From the NCBI RefSeq assembly GCF_000429825.1, contig NZ_AUCP01000006.1:1-64000 (forward strand): a DNA stretch of 64,000 nt, read 5' to 3'. The notes under the pieces were generated by a model. That model worked only from the letters and a program-made list of their open reading frames with translations, made no database searches and was not told the DNA's origin. This DNA comes from Cohnella thermotolerans DSM 17683 (lineage in GTDB: Bacteria > Bacillota > Bacilli > Paenibacillales > Paenibacillaceae). Position 1 is the stretch's first letter. Each line of letters opens with the position of its first letter. A program made the translations under genes and the position numbers. This document shows, piece after piece, positions 51,026 through 59,938 of the stretch.

Positions 51026-53176
51026 TTGAGAGCCATCGCTTCCATTTACGCCCGCGATCTGCGCCGGATCGCGACGAATCCGGCCGCCGCCGTCATCATT
51101 TTGGGACTTGTCCTCTTGCCTTCCCTGTACGCGTGGTTCAATATCGAAGCTTCCTGGGACCCTTATTCGCAGACGGGCCGCCTTCCCGTCGCCGTCGTCA
51201 ATCGGGATGCCGGCACGACGATCCGCGGCCGCCCGGTCAACGTAGGCAAAGAGCTCGTCGCCGCCCTTCGGGACAACCCGAAGATCGGCTGGGTATTCGT
51301 GGGCGAGAAGGAGGCGATGCAGGGCGTGCGTTACGGCGATTATTACGCGGCCATCGTCATTCCGCCGGAGTTCTCCGCCCGGCTCGCCACGGCGGTGGAG
51401 GGGACGCCGCAGCAGGCGCAAATCGAATATTACGTCAACGAGAAGATCAATGCCGTCGCCCCGAAGATCACGTCCAGCGGCGCTAGCGGGATCATCGAAG
51501 AGGTGAGCAGCCGCTTCGTGGAGACGGCGAACGGGATTATCTTTCAAATATTCAACCGATTGGGGAGCGAGCTGGAAGCGAATCTGCCCGAGATCGAGCA
51601 GCTTCGGTCGCTCATCTTCAAGCTGGAGGAGAAATTTCCGGAGATTCGCCAGACCGCAGAGACGGCTAGGAACGATGCCGTCAAGCTGAATCGGATCGTC
51701 GCGGCCGCACAGTCCCGGCTTCCGGAAGTCGCCGGGCTGGCGAAGGACGGCGCGGAGCTGGCCGGCCAAGTCGGCGACGTCATCGGGAAGAGCAAGACGG
51801 CGCTGGCCGCGATGGCTCCCCAGCTCAAGCAGGATCTGATCCTTCTGCGCCAGACGGCGGGCGCAGCGGCGGCGGTAACCGACCTTCTCGGCGAGGCCGA
51901 TGCCGATCCGGAAGCGGTCAAGACGGCAATGAGCTCGGCGGCCGGGCGGCTCGCGACGGGGGCGGATGTGGCGGATCGGATCGCGGACGCGTTCCGGAGG
52001 CTGGATACGCTGGCCGGCAACAACCGGTTAAGTGCGGCGATTGCCAGGCTGGAGCAAGTCCGCGACGGCTTCCGGCGCCAATCGGAGACGCTGAGCGCCA
52101 TTCGCGCCGCAATCGACAAGGGCGAGGCGCCGGCGGCAGCGCTGACGAGCCGATTGAACAGCCAGGCCGCAGAGACGGCGGGCCTCCTGGATAAGCTGAT
52201 CGCCGGATTCGACAGCGACATCGCCCCGCGGATCCGGCAAGCCGTCGCCCGGGCGTCTTCGGCCGCTTCCGAGGCGCAAAGCGTTTTGTCCGGCGCCGTG
52301 AAGAGCTTGCCCGAGGTTCAGGGGCTTCTCGCCCGCGCCTCCAGGGCGCTGGCCGTCGGCACAAAGGAGCTCGACGCCGTCCGGGCGGAGCTGCCCGCGG
52401 CGCAAGCGAAGGTTGAGGCGTTGGCGGACAAGATCCGGTCGTTCGAGAAGGAGGGGAATCTGCGGGAGCTGATCGATCTGCTCAAGCGCAACGCGCGGCG
52501 GGAGAGCGAGTTTTTCGCCGAGCCGGTCGCGCTGAAGGAGAACAGACTGTTTCCGATTCCAAGCTACGGCTCCGCTATGTCCCCCTTTTTCTCCACATTG
52601 TCTTTGTGGGTCGGTGCGCTGCTCCTCGTCTCCATGCTCTCCGTGGAAGTTCATGAAGAGGGGATCCGCTATCCCAGCTACCAGGTTTACTTCGGACGTT
52701 TCCTGACGTTCGGAACGCTTGCCGTTCTGCAATCGCTGGCGGTGACGCTGGGGGATATCTATATCCTGAACGTCTATGTCCTGGAGAAAGGCTGGTTCGT
52801 CCTGTTCGGCATGCTGCTGAGCGCGGTGTTCATGCTGATCGTCTACACTCTCGTCTCCGTCTTCGACAATGTCGGCAAAGCGATGGCGATCGTCCTGCTC
52901 GTGCTGCAGCTTGCCGGGGCGGGAGGCACGTTCCCGATTCAGCTCACGCCTCCGTTCTTCCAGGCGGTACACCCGTTCTTGCCGTTCACCTACGCCATCG
53001 GCATGATGAGGGAAGCGGTCGGCGGCATCCTATGGGATCTTGTGCAAGAGGACGTGCTGGTCCTGCTCGTGTTCGCTTGGGCCGCGCTTGTCGTCGGCCT
53101 GGGGCTGAAGTGGCCGATCAACCGTCTGACCGCGGGACTCGTGGCGAAGGCGAGAGCGAGCCGGCTCATTCACTAA
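51026..53176 (+). CDS. YhgE/Pip-family membrane protein
   Basis: A 716-residue protein with one N-terminal helix (AAAVIILGLVLLPSLYAWF), a long outer region with LPEVAGLAKDGAELAGQ-type heptads, and about six C-terminal helices of ABC-2 type (from SLWVGALLLVSMLSV). The N-terminal sequence GRLPVAVVNRDAGT is the YhgE/Pip signature. Such proteins act as phage receptors or in ESX-like type VII secretion. The start is TTG 51026, six bases after GGGGAG; the upstream frame is not translated-like. It overlaps the convergent response-regulator gene by 11 bp. Confidence 0.88.
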   Translation: MRAIASIYARDLRRIATNPAAAVIILGLVLLPSLYAWFNIEASWDPYSQTGRLPVAVVNRDAGTTIRGRPVNVGKELVAALRDNPKIGWVFVGEKEAMQGVRYGDYYAAIVIPPEFSARLATAVEGTPQQAQIEYYVNEKINAVAPKITSSGASGIIEEVSSRFVETANGIIFQIFNRLGSELEANLPEIEQLRSLIFKLEEKFPEIRQTAETARNDAVKLNRIVAAAQSRLPEVAGLAKDGAELAGQVGDVIGKSKTALAAMAPQLKQDLILLRQTAGAAAAVTDLLGEADADPEAVKTAMSSAAGRLATGADVADRIADAFRRLDTLAGNNRLSAAIARLEQVRDGFRRQSETLSAIRAAIDKGEAPAAALTSRLNSQAAETAGLLDKLIAGFDSDIAPRIRQAVARASSAASEAQSVLSGAVKSLPEVQGLLARASRALAVGTKELDAVRAELPAAQAKVEALADKIRSFEKEGNLRELIDLLKRNARRESEFFAEPVALKENRLFPIPSYGSAMSPFFSTLSLWVGALLLVSMLSVEVHEEGIRYPSYQVYFGRFLTFGTLAVLQSLAVTLGDIYILNVYVLEKGWFVLFGMLLSAVFMLIVYTLVSVFDNVGKAMAIVLLVLQLAGAGGTFPIQLTPPFFQAVHPFLPFTYAIGMMREAVGGILWDLVQEDVLVLLVFAWAALVVGLGLKWPINRLTAGLVAKARASRLIH

Positions 53177-54311
53177 GCGCTCCCGGCTTCGCCATGCGAA
53201 TGTCGGCGAACAGACGCTTGGTCTTCTCCGAAGGCTCGATCTCAAGCTCCTCCAGCCGGGCGAGCATCTGCCGGTAGACGCGGAACACTTCGTCGTGCTT
53301 GCCTTCGGCATAGTAGCCTCTCATCAGCAAGCGGCACGCTTCCTCGTCGTAAGGCGAATGCGCGAGCTGCCGCTGCGCCGCTTCGATCATTTTCCCGTAT
53401 TCGCGCCTCCGCTCGTACTGCTTCGCGAGCTCCGTCCGAAGCTCTCCTGCGGCTTGCTCCAAGTGACGGACCTCGTCTTCGGCCCAAGGATAATCCTCGT
53501 CCTTGAACAACGTTCCCTGATAGAGCGACAGCACCCGCTCCATCTCCTCCACGCGGTCGCCGGCCGGGTCCTGCTTAATGGCCCGGATAGCGTCGAGCCA
53601 CCGTTCGTAGTCCGTCTCGATCGCGCCCGGCTCCAAATAATATTTCTCGTCCTCGTATTTCAAGATGCCTTCGAAGCCGAGCCGCCGGAGGTCCTTCCGC
53701 AAGAAGCTGACGCAAGTATGCAAGTACCCCTTCGCTTTCCGGTAATTCTCCTCCGGCCACAGCGCGTTCAGCAGGACGTCCCGGTGAATGCGCTCTTTGC
53801 CCCGCAGCGCCAGGAAGGCGAACAGCTCCTTCTCTTTGCCCGTGCGCCATTTGATCCGCTCCTGGCCGGCTCCTTCGGCGGCGATGTCGCCCATCAGACG
53901 CACCCGCAGCACCGGGTTGTCGCCGGGCGCCGGCGAAGGGCGCTGCTTGGCCGCTTCCCGCTTCAGCCGCTGCACCGTCTTCGCCAGCCGATCCTTCTCC
54001 AGCGGCTTGAGCAAATAATCGACCGCCTCCTGCTCGAACGCGGAGATGGCGTATTGGTCGTAGGCCGTGACGAACACGATCTGAATGTCAAGATGCTCGC
54101 TGAGGATGAGCTCGGCCAGTTCGACCCCGTTCATCCCCGGCATTTCGATATCGAGGAAAGCGACATCCGGACGAAGCGCCCGCAGCCGCTCGATCGCGTC
54201 GAAGCCGTTGCTGGCCGTGCCGACCACTTCAACCTCGCCCGTACGAAGCAGCAGCAATTTAAGAATGTTCAAAGCGTGCTCCTCATCGTCCGCCAGAAAA
54301 GCCCGTATCAT
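53166..54311 (-). CDS. Response regulator with SARP-type winged helix and BTAD domain
   Basis: A 381-residue regulator. The receiver (1-120) has DD at 8-9, phospho-acceptor D54 in FLDIEMPG and the YLLKP lysine. A winged helix follows (about 160-220: HRDVLLNALWPEENYRKAK), then a BTAD domain of TPR-like helices (about 230-370). ATG 54311 follows GGAGG. It lies 14 bp behind the decayed 7TM histidine kinase, which was surely its partner, so the regulator is probably orphaned. Related regulators control membrane-stress responses. It converges on and overlaps the YhgE gene. Confidence 0.92.
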   Translation of the reverse strand: MIRAFLADDEEHALNILKLLLLRTGEVEVVGTASNGFDAIERLRALRPDVAFLDIEMPGMNGVELAELILSEHLDIQIVFVTAYDQYAISAFEQEAVDYLLKPLEKDRLAKTVQRLKREAAKQRPSPAPGDNPVLRVRLMGDIAAEGAGQERIKWRTGKEKELFAFLALRGKERIHRDVLLNALWPEENYRKAKGYLHTCVSFLRKDLRRLGFEGILKYEDEKYYLEPGAIETDYERWLDAIRAIKQDPAGDRVEEMERVLSLYQGTLFKDEDYPWAEDEVRHLEQAAGELRTELAKQYERRREYGKMIEAAQRQLAHSPYDEEACRLLMRGYYAEGKHDEVFRVYRQMLARLEELEIEPSEKTKRLFADIRMAKPGALSE

Positions 54312-54325
54312 TCCAAGCACCTCCG

Positions 54326-55424
54326 TTATCGTTTTCGATCTTTCGCGGACAGCGGCAGCCAAATCGTAATCCGGGCGCCTTCGACGGGGATGCTTTCCAG
54401 ACGAGGCAACCTCCCCGTCGCCGAACACGGCAAGCGTCCCGCTCTCCGTTCGGCGCAAGCCCTGGCCGATCAGGTTCGAGAGCACCTGCAGCAGCCGCTT
54501 CTCGTCCGTCCGGGCATAGCCCGGAGCGGGAACTCGTCCTTCATCTGATCCGCCGCCTGAAGCCGCGCCGCCAGTTCGGACATGGAGCGGTAAGTGAGGA
54601 AATAGCGGCGGGCGAGCATTGTGACGGTCAGCATAATAAACAGCAGCACCAGCGAATCCGACAAGACGAGCGGCAGAAAAGTCGAAATCCGGATGCAGGA
54701 ACGTATTCAAGATGAACATCGTAATTGAAGCCGATGAGCACCGCGACGAACAGCGCGAACACGATCGGGATGCACGCGAACGCCTCCCGCAGCCCCATAG
54801 CGTAGATCCGGTACGAAAGCAACGGAATGCAGGCGCAGTAAGCCGACATCAAGGACCGGTCGACCAGATCAGCTTCCGATAGGCGCTCGAACGGAAATAG
54901 CAGCAGGCGTAGACGCAAAGGATCGGATAGATGACGAACATTGAGAAATCCTTGATTTTCCAGGCCACTTCGAACGGCACTTCGGGGCGCATCTTTATGA
55001 ACGTCCTCTGGCCGTTGAAGAAAATCGTTGCGCTGAAGAACAGAAAGAACAGGCCGAACAGCAGAAACAGCCAGATTGCGGTTGAAAAGCATGTAGAGAC
55101 TGAGAAAAAAGACGGCGAAAATAAGCAGCACGATCAATGCCGCCCACTCCAGCGCGATTTGGAATTGTCCGGCCGCCGACAGCTCGCGGCTCAGCCCGAA
55201 TCACGTCGGCATGACGATGCCGCCGCTTCTGAAGTCGTCATTGGCGACTCAGTCGGTTCGGGTAAAACTCCCATTCGCCGTTCAGACTCACCCGGCCTTG
55301 CCGGTCGAAGTCCCGGCCCTTTCAGATCGGGGACTCCCCGGACGGCGTTCGGCGACGGCTTCTCCGCCCGGCCGGCAAACTGAATCGCCGCGAAGACGAG
55401 GATAGCCCTCGCTGCGAGGAGCAA
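54326..55424 (-). pseudogene. Decayed 7TMR-DISM histidine kinase
   Basis: Pieces in different frames spell the partner kinase. The N-terminal sensor has GVPDLKG followed in other frames by GEWEFYPNRL. The membrane region appears as FAVFFLSLYMLFNRNLA. The linker to the kinase reads ARRYFLTYRSMSELAARLQ and QAADQMKDEF. The ATPase part starts DEKRLLQVLSNLIGQGLRR, and the C terminus ARITIWLPLSAKD ends at 54326. The H-box (normally HELRTPL after KDEF) is deleted, and several frameshifts occur. It is therefore inactive. It precedes the intact BTAD response regulator, so the loss of signal input is probably recent. Confidence 0.85.
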
Positions 55425-55570
55425 CAGGAAAAAATCTATCGATTGGATGGCCCTAAGCAGCTTCGATCACCGCGCCCCGATTCCGAATTTCCCGTTCTCG
55501 ATTTCCATTGTAAACCTAACGGACATAGTCCGATAGTCCCGGCGGAGACGAATAGGCGAGCGCCGCATCG

Positions 55571-55933
55571 TTAGGCCAGCAACGTTTCGACGACTTCGAT
55601 CAGCCTCTCCCGCATAACCGGCTTGACGATGAAATCTTTGGCTCCCGCCTCAATCGCCTCTATGACCATCTGTTGCTGGCTTACGGCCGAACAGATCACG
55701 ATCTTCGCTTTCGGATCGAACGCCTTGATCTCCTTCATCGCCTGCAGTCCGTCCACCCCGGGGAGGGTCAAATCCAGAGTAACGAGATCCGGCTTCAGCT
55801 GCCTGTACAGATGGACGGCTTCCGCTCCGTCGGACGCCTCGGCGACGACCTCGTAACCGCCGGAGCGGAAGATGTCCTTCAAAATGTTGCGTATAAACGT
55901 CGTGTCGTCCACGACCATGATTTTTCCGGACAT
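55571..55933 (-). CDS. CheY-like single-domain response regulator
   Basis: A 120-residue receiver. Acidic pocket D9-D10, phospho-acceptor D54 in VTLDLTLPG, a serine in ICSAV and K in FIVKP are all present. No output domain exists. The sequence (MVVDDTTFIRNILKDIF) resembles CheY and other stand-alone receivers in flagellar systems, but no chemotaxis genes are near. It reads in its own unit; the partner kinase is unknown. Confidence 0.92.
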   Translation of the reverse strand: MSGKIMVVDDTTFIRNILKDIFRSGGYEVVAEASDGAEAVHLYRQLKPDLVTLDLTLPGVDGLQAMKEIKAFDPKAKIVICSAVSQQQMVIEAIEAGAKDFIVKPVMRERLIEVVETLLA

Positions 55934-56117
55934 GAATTCGCCTCTCTCGCCATGAATGAATCTCCGGTCTTAAGCTAACTATGCCTCATGGTGCTTAAAA
56001 TCCTCTTAAACGCTTGGCGAAGCTTCACTTATCCCCAGTTTGCACACAAGTTGTCCACAGGGTTGTGTGAAAAAAGGGGGGGGCATTTTACAGACGGGGC
56101 TGCGGCGCTTTTGCGTC
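55934..56117. other. Intergenic region before array C, with DnaA-box-like sites
   Basis: Two near-consensus DnaA boxes (TTATCCCCA at 56029-56037 and TTGTCCACA at 56051-56059) are on the plus strand 22 bp apart. Each differs from TTATCCACA by one base. The context TTTGCACACAAG and GGGTTGTGTG is reminiscent of oriC-type DNA in Firmicutes. No dnaA, dnaN or AT-rich unwinding element is present, so this is not the main origin. No gene was found. Confidence 0.5.
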
Positions 56118-56348
56118 CTGTAAGATCGAAAATCGTGCTTACAGTCGGAGATGCGCCACTTCTACGCTCTGTAAGATCGAAAATCGATCTTACAGCCTGA
56201 CCTGCGGCACCTTTGCGCTCTGTAAGATCGAAAATCGATCTTGCAGTCGGACCTGCGGCACCTTTGCGCTCTGTAAGATCGAAAATCGTGCTTACAGTCG
56301 GAGATGCGCCACTTCTGCGCTCTGTAAGATCGAAAATCGATCTTACAG
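56118..56348. repeat. Array C: five 51-bp hairpin repeats
   Basis: Five units start at 56118, 56169, 56220, 56271 and 56322, an exact 51-bp period. Each opens with CTGTAAGATCG, has a short AAAAT loop, and closes with CGATCTTACAG (perfect 11-bp stem) or a variant such as CGTGCTTACAG. Spacers of about 24 bp come in two types (GAGATGCGCCACTTCT and CCTGCGGCACCTTTGC) that match the two stem types, giving order a-b-b-a-b. The period is a multiple of three, so an accidental frame with a 17-residue repeat crosses it. It is not a CRISPR, because the spacers are repeats too. Confidence 0.95.
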
Positions 56349-56600
56349 GACGAAGTCAAGGTAAAGCGGTCACTGCAGCAAGATGGAAACTGTAGAGGGA
56401 AAGGGCAAACGTCATTCGCCGTCATCCAAGAAGCCGAGAAGCAAGAAGTGGGGTATTGAAAGAAATGAACGCGCCGTGGATTCCATCGTTCTATGCTTCT
56501 AGTAGGTCGGAAGTAATAAGCCTTGAGTTCGACCGCCAACCGAAATGGAAAAAGGGCGACGCAGGGATAAGCTCCCTTACGTCGCCCTTGCAAGCCGAAC
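56349..56600. other. Intergenic region behind array C
   Basis: No gene recognised. A frame on the minus strand across this stretch and the array is created by the 51-bp period. The region lies behind the nitroreductase stop at 56601. Confidence 0.4.
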
Positions 56601-57248
56601 TCAGGATTTGTTCAAGCTGTTCCAGAACGTGATGTCGTCGATCGGCAGGCGAGCCGTCAGACGGCCCGGCGTCGCCGCTTTGCCGACGGCGATGAGCATG
56701 ATCGGCACGAGATGGTCCGGTATCGAGAACTCCTCCACCAGCTTTTGCGGGTTGAACCCGCCCATAGGGACGGTGTCATACCCTCTCGACTTCGCTGTCA
56801 GCATGAACTGCATGCTGACGAGACCGCCGTCGATTTGCACGATGCTTCTCATTTTCTCCGGCGGCAAGCTGGCGTACAGCTTCAGGCTGTTCTCGGTAAA
56901 CTGCTTGGCGAAGTCCTCCGGCATGTAACCGGCTTTGACGGCCATGTCGTTGATGCGGCCGATCTCCTTGTACCCGTTCAAATCCCCGAGCACGGCAATG
57001 GTCGCCGCAGCCTCGACGACTTGCTTCTGGTTGTTGGCGATCGGAAGCAGCCTTTGCTTGGCTTCCGGATCGTCAATGACCAGGAACCGCCACGTTTGCG
57101 TATTGCTGCTCGAAGGCGCCAGCGACGCTTCCGCCAACATCTCCTTCAGCTCATCCCTCGGAATGGTCACGGACGGATCGTAATGGCGGACCGAGTGCCG
57201 CTCTCTGACGACGGTGCCGTAATCCTTCGTTTGTACCGTTGCCGGCAT
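56601..57248 (-). CDS. Nitroreductase-family NAD(P)H oxidoreductase
   Basis: A 215-residue flavoprotein. The FMN-binding RERHSVRHYDPS, the LAPSSSNTQTWRFLVI region and the C-terminal VPMGGFNPQKL are all typical of FMN nitroreductases (YdgI/YodC group). It may reduce nitro-compounds or quinones. ATG 57248 follows GGGGAG by ten bases; a TTG further up is unlikely. Upstream lie three CACAGT half-sites (57313-57354) that look like an operator. It is otherwise monocistronic. Confidence 0.92.
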   Translation of the reverse strand: MPATVQTKDYGTVVRERHSVRHYDPSVTIPRDELKEMLAEASLAPSSSNTQTWRFLVIDDPEAKQRLLPIANNQKQVVEAAATIAVLGDLNGYKEIGRINDMAVKAGYMPEDFAKQFTENSLKLYASLPPEKMRSIVQIDGGLVSMQFMLTAKSRGYDTVPMGGFNPQKLVEEFSIPDHLVPIMLIAVGKAATPGRLTARLPIDDITFWNSLNKS

Positions 57249-57312
57249 GGAAATCACGCTCCCCAAATAAGATGATCTTCGCGCGTCATGTATAATCGAT
57301 ATCTTTTATTGC

Positions 57313-57354
57313 CACAGTTAAGAGAAGGAATAACTGTGTTTCTACAAGCACAGT
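57313..57354. promoter_or_regulatory. Three alternating half-sites upstream of the nitroreductase
   Basis: CACAGTTA (57313-57320) faces TAACTGTG (57331-57338), a perfect 8-10-8 inverted repeat. A third half-site CACAGT lies at 57349-57354 in the first orientation. A minus-strand TTATAC box lies downstream, so a regulator bound here could block or activate the promoter. The regulator is unknown. Confidence 0.6.
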
Positions 57355-57446
57355 ATAAAGTGGCGGGACTCCGCTGTCAATCTTCTTTATCGACCGGGGA
57401 AGAACGACCGCGATTCCGTCCCTAGCATCCCCTCCGAACCGCGGTC

Positions 57447-59705
57447 TCATTCGCTTCCGGTCCCGTCCGTCCATCCGATGTCGTCCAGCATCGCCTTGCC
57501 CGGACCGTTCCCGAACCGGAAAGCCACCCGGACGATCCGGTCGGCGGACCATGCCGGATTCGCCGCCTTGAAGCGGGCAAGCGGAATTTCATACGTCTGG
57601 AAGACGGGTTGGATCTCTTCCTTGTACTTGCCGTCTTCGAGCGTCTCCTCCAGCCAGCCCAGCCAGGTGAACGTCGTTCGCGGAACCGGCTGTACGGGCA
57701 TCACCTCGTCAAGCGGCACCCGGGCGACATTGCCGTCGCCGTCTTCCAATTCCACCGTTACTTGCACCGTCTTCCGTGCGTCGCCGCCTTCCATATCCCA
57801 GGTCAGATCCGACATCGCAAAAGCCAGAGAAGCCGCCGCCCCCTCATCCGAAGACATCCCAAAGCCCGGATCGGATTGCAGCTCGTAGACGGCTTCCCGT
57901 TCCCATTGCAGCGCGACTCCGCGGTTGCCTGTGCCGTTGCGTTCCCGATCCAGCGCCTCTTCGTGCGCCCACAATGTCATTCCCCTCGCCGCAGCGGTTG
58001 CGCCGGAAGGAAGACGGGTCAAGCTGTCCGCGTCGTCGTATCTGGCGATCGCGCGGAATGAGCCTTCTTCGAATCGGTTAAAATAGCGGGCATCCGGCAG
58101 GAAAGCCGCCCCGGCGCGGTAATCCCGGAACAACGCCGCGTACGCCTCCTGCCCGTGCAAGTTCAGCTCCAGAAACGCGGACACGTAAGCTTTGGCGATT
58201 TGCCGCTGCTCTTCGCCGCTCAGCCCCGGCTTCTTCAGGAACAATCCCGTCGGGAGCGATTCGTCGCGATCGCCCCAATCGGTGTTGAATTGCCCGTGGT
58301 TGGCGTCCGCAATATAGAGCGAAGCTTTGACGCCGGACGAACCGGGCGCAAAGCCGGTTCTCGCGTACTGCCGCTCGCCGTCGAAGCTGCTGACATCGGC
58401 GTCGCTCGCTCCCTGCATCGTCAAGTAGGACACGTCCTGCAGCCGGGCTTTTTGGCCGTCGACCGCCATATCGGTCGGAGCCAGCGCGACGACCGCGCGA
58501 ACGGCGTAGCTGTCTTCGTCCGGAAGCCCGGCGTCGCCCGCGAACCAGGTATCCCGGTCGGCGGCCATCGCGGCCGCCTGCCCGCCCCGGGAGTGGCCGA
58601 TCAGCGCGATCCGGCCGAAATCCAGGCGCCCGTAGAATGGCGTGGACGGATCCGCCGCGAACTGCTGCAGCTGACCGATCTGCTTGAGCAGCATCCAGGC
58701 GCGCACCTTCATATCCTCCTTCGGAATGCCCGCCCAGACCGAGTAGTTGAGGAAATTCTCGTCTACGGACACGGCGGCGAAGCCCCGGCTCGCCAGAAGC
58801 TCGCCCAAATAAGCGTAGCCCTCGTCCGAGAAATCCTCCATCAAGTGGTTGCCGTGAACCATGAGCACAACCGGAAAAGGCCCCTCCCCTTCCGGCATCC
58901 AAACCCGGCCGTTGACCGGCAGCTCCCGTTCGTCGAAGCCCCAATACTGCTTCCGCAGCCACGACCAATCGTCGATGTAGGCCGAAGCGTCCACCGACTT
59001 CGAGCGCAGATCGGCTTCGCCGGCGAATTCTGCGCGATGCTTGTCTTCCCCGCTCCCGTACGTAAACGTACGGAACTTATAAGCTCCGGGTACGGACGGA
59101 TCGGGAGCGTTCAGCGATTCCGCCGCATCCGGACTCCCCGCATCCGTGCCGCCCACCGCCGTGGACGCCGGGGTCGCCTCGCGGGCATCGGTCAAAGCCC
59201 CGTAGACGAATCCGACAGCGACGACGGCCAGCAGAGCAGCCCCCAGCTTCGCCCGCAGCGGGAACCGCCGGTCGATCCAAATGCCTGCCAGCACGCCCAA
59301 TCCCGCGCCAATACCTACAAACAGCAAGGCGAGGACGAGCGAAAATAAAAAATCCATCTCTCCGAAGAAGAGGATGAGCGTAACCAGCAGGACGGCGTAT
59401 AGAGCGCCTCCGGCCGTCAGCGGCGGCGCCGCCAGTCCGAGCAGGCGGAACAGCCACGCCGCGAGGGAACACGTGACGGCCAAGCCGGCGAAATTCAGCA
59501 CGATCGCGGCCGAGACGTCGAACGCCGTTCCGAGCCCGGTCGGCGCTCCCAACATGCCGATGGCCGCCCCGGCTGCGCTCGCCGCCCCGATTCCCGCGAA
59601 CGCCCCCCGCCACAGTCCTCTATCGAGACTATAGGATCGGCCGGCGCGCAAGCGGACTTCTCTTAAGGAACGCCTCCCCTGGCTGTAAATCGGTTCCAAG
59701 TTCAT
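57447..59705 (-). CDS. Large membrane-anchored alpha/beta hydrolase
   Basis: A 752-residue protein. The first about 175 residues contain five or so helices (GIGAASAAGAAIGML through LGAALLAVVAVGFVYGAL), then a linker and an alpha/beta hydrolase. The nucleophile is in IALIGHSRGGQAAA, the oxyanion strand is VVLMVHGNH, and the histidine follows ADANHGQFN. The C-terminal 200 residues form a beta-rich domain (TVELEDGDGNVARVPLD to FRFGNGPGKAMLDDIGW) like a carbohydrate-binding sandwich. The substrate is unknown, and similar secreted hydrolases act on esters of polymers. It ends in its own unit. Confidence 0.85.
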   Translation of the reverse strand: MNLEPIYSQGRRSLREVRLRAGRSYSLDRGLWRGAFAGIGAASAAGAAIGMLGAPTGLGTAFDVSAAIVLNFAGLAVTCSLAAWLFRLLGLAAPPLTAGGALYAVLLVTLILFFGEMDFLFSLVLALLFVGIGAGLGVLAGIWIDRRFPLRAKLGAALLAVVAVGFVYGALTDAREATPASTAVGGTDAGSPDAAESLNAPDPSVPGAYKFRTFTYGSGEDKHRAEFAGEADLRSKSVDASAYIDDWSWLRKQYWGFDERELPVNGRVWMPEGEGPFPVVLMVHGNHLMEDFSDEGYAYLGELLASRGFAAVSVDENFLNYSVWAGIPKEDMKVRAWMLLKQIGQLQQFAADPSTPFYGRLDFGRIALIGHSRGGQAAAMAADRDTWFAGDAGLPDEDSYAVRAVVALAPTDMAVDGQKARLQDVSYLTMQGASDADVSSFDGERQYARTGFAPGSSGVKASLYIADANHGQFNTDWGDRDESLPTGLFLKKPGLSGEEQRQIAKAYVSAFLELNLHGQEAYAALFRDYRAGAAFLPDARYFNRFEEGSFRAIARYDDADSLTRLPSGATAAARGMTLWAHEEALDRERNGTGNRGVALQWEREAVYELQSDPGFGMSSDEGAAASLAFAMSDLTWDMEGGDARKTVQVTVELEDGDGNVARVPLDEVMPVQPVPRTTFTWLGWLEETLEDGKYKEEIQPVFQTYEIPLARFKAANPAWSADRIVRVAFRFGNGPGKAMLDDIGWTDGTGSE

Positions 59706-59938
59706 TTTCCCAACGCCTCGATCATATAAACCTTGATGCCTTTAACGCCGCTCCTTGCCCGCACGGAGACCAACGCCCGTCGCGACAAATCCGTGTTCCG
59801 CAGCGCGTCTTTGGCAGGTTCGATTCTTGTACGCAGCACATATTAATAGGGAGATTCGCCGGGCGACAAGTCGGAGGACGAGTGCTCCTGGGTAAAAAAG
59901 CACGTGCCGTGCATCGTTATCACCCGTCCCCAGATCGA

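Noticed and set aside
56118-56348. CRISPR array
   Set aside because: Spacers are themselves repeated, the repeats are perfect hairpins with a 51-bp total period, and no cas genes exist in the window.
56162-56593. 143-residue frame with 17-residue repeats (KIDFRSYRAQ...)
   Set aside because: The 51-bp period is a multiple of three, which keeps the frame open; the palindromic, non-coding nature of the units explains the peptide repeat better.
59742-59938. tRNA-like T-arm (GCAGGTTCGATTCTTGT) near 59811
   Set aside because: The T-loop fits but stem pairing relies on wobbles and no anticodon or D arm could be folded; it may be chance or an old relic.
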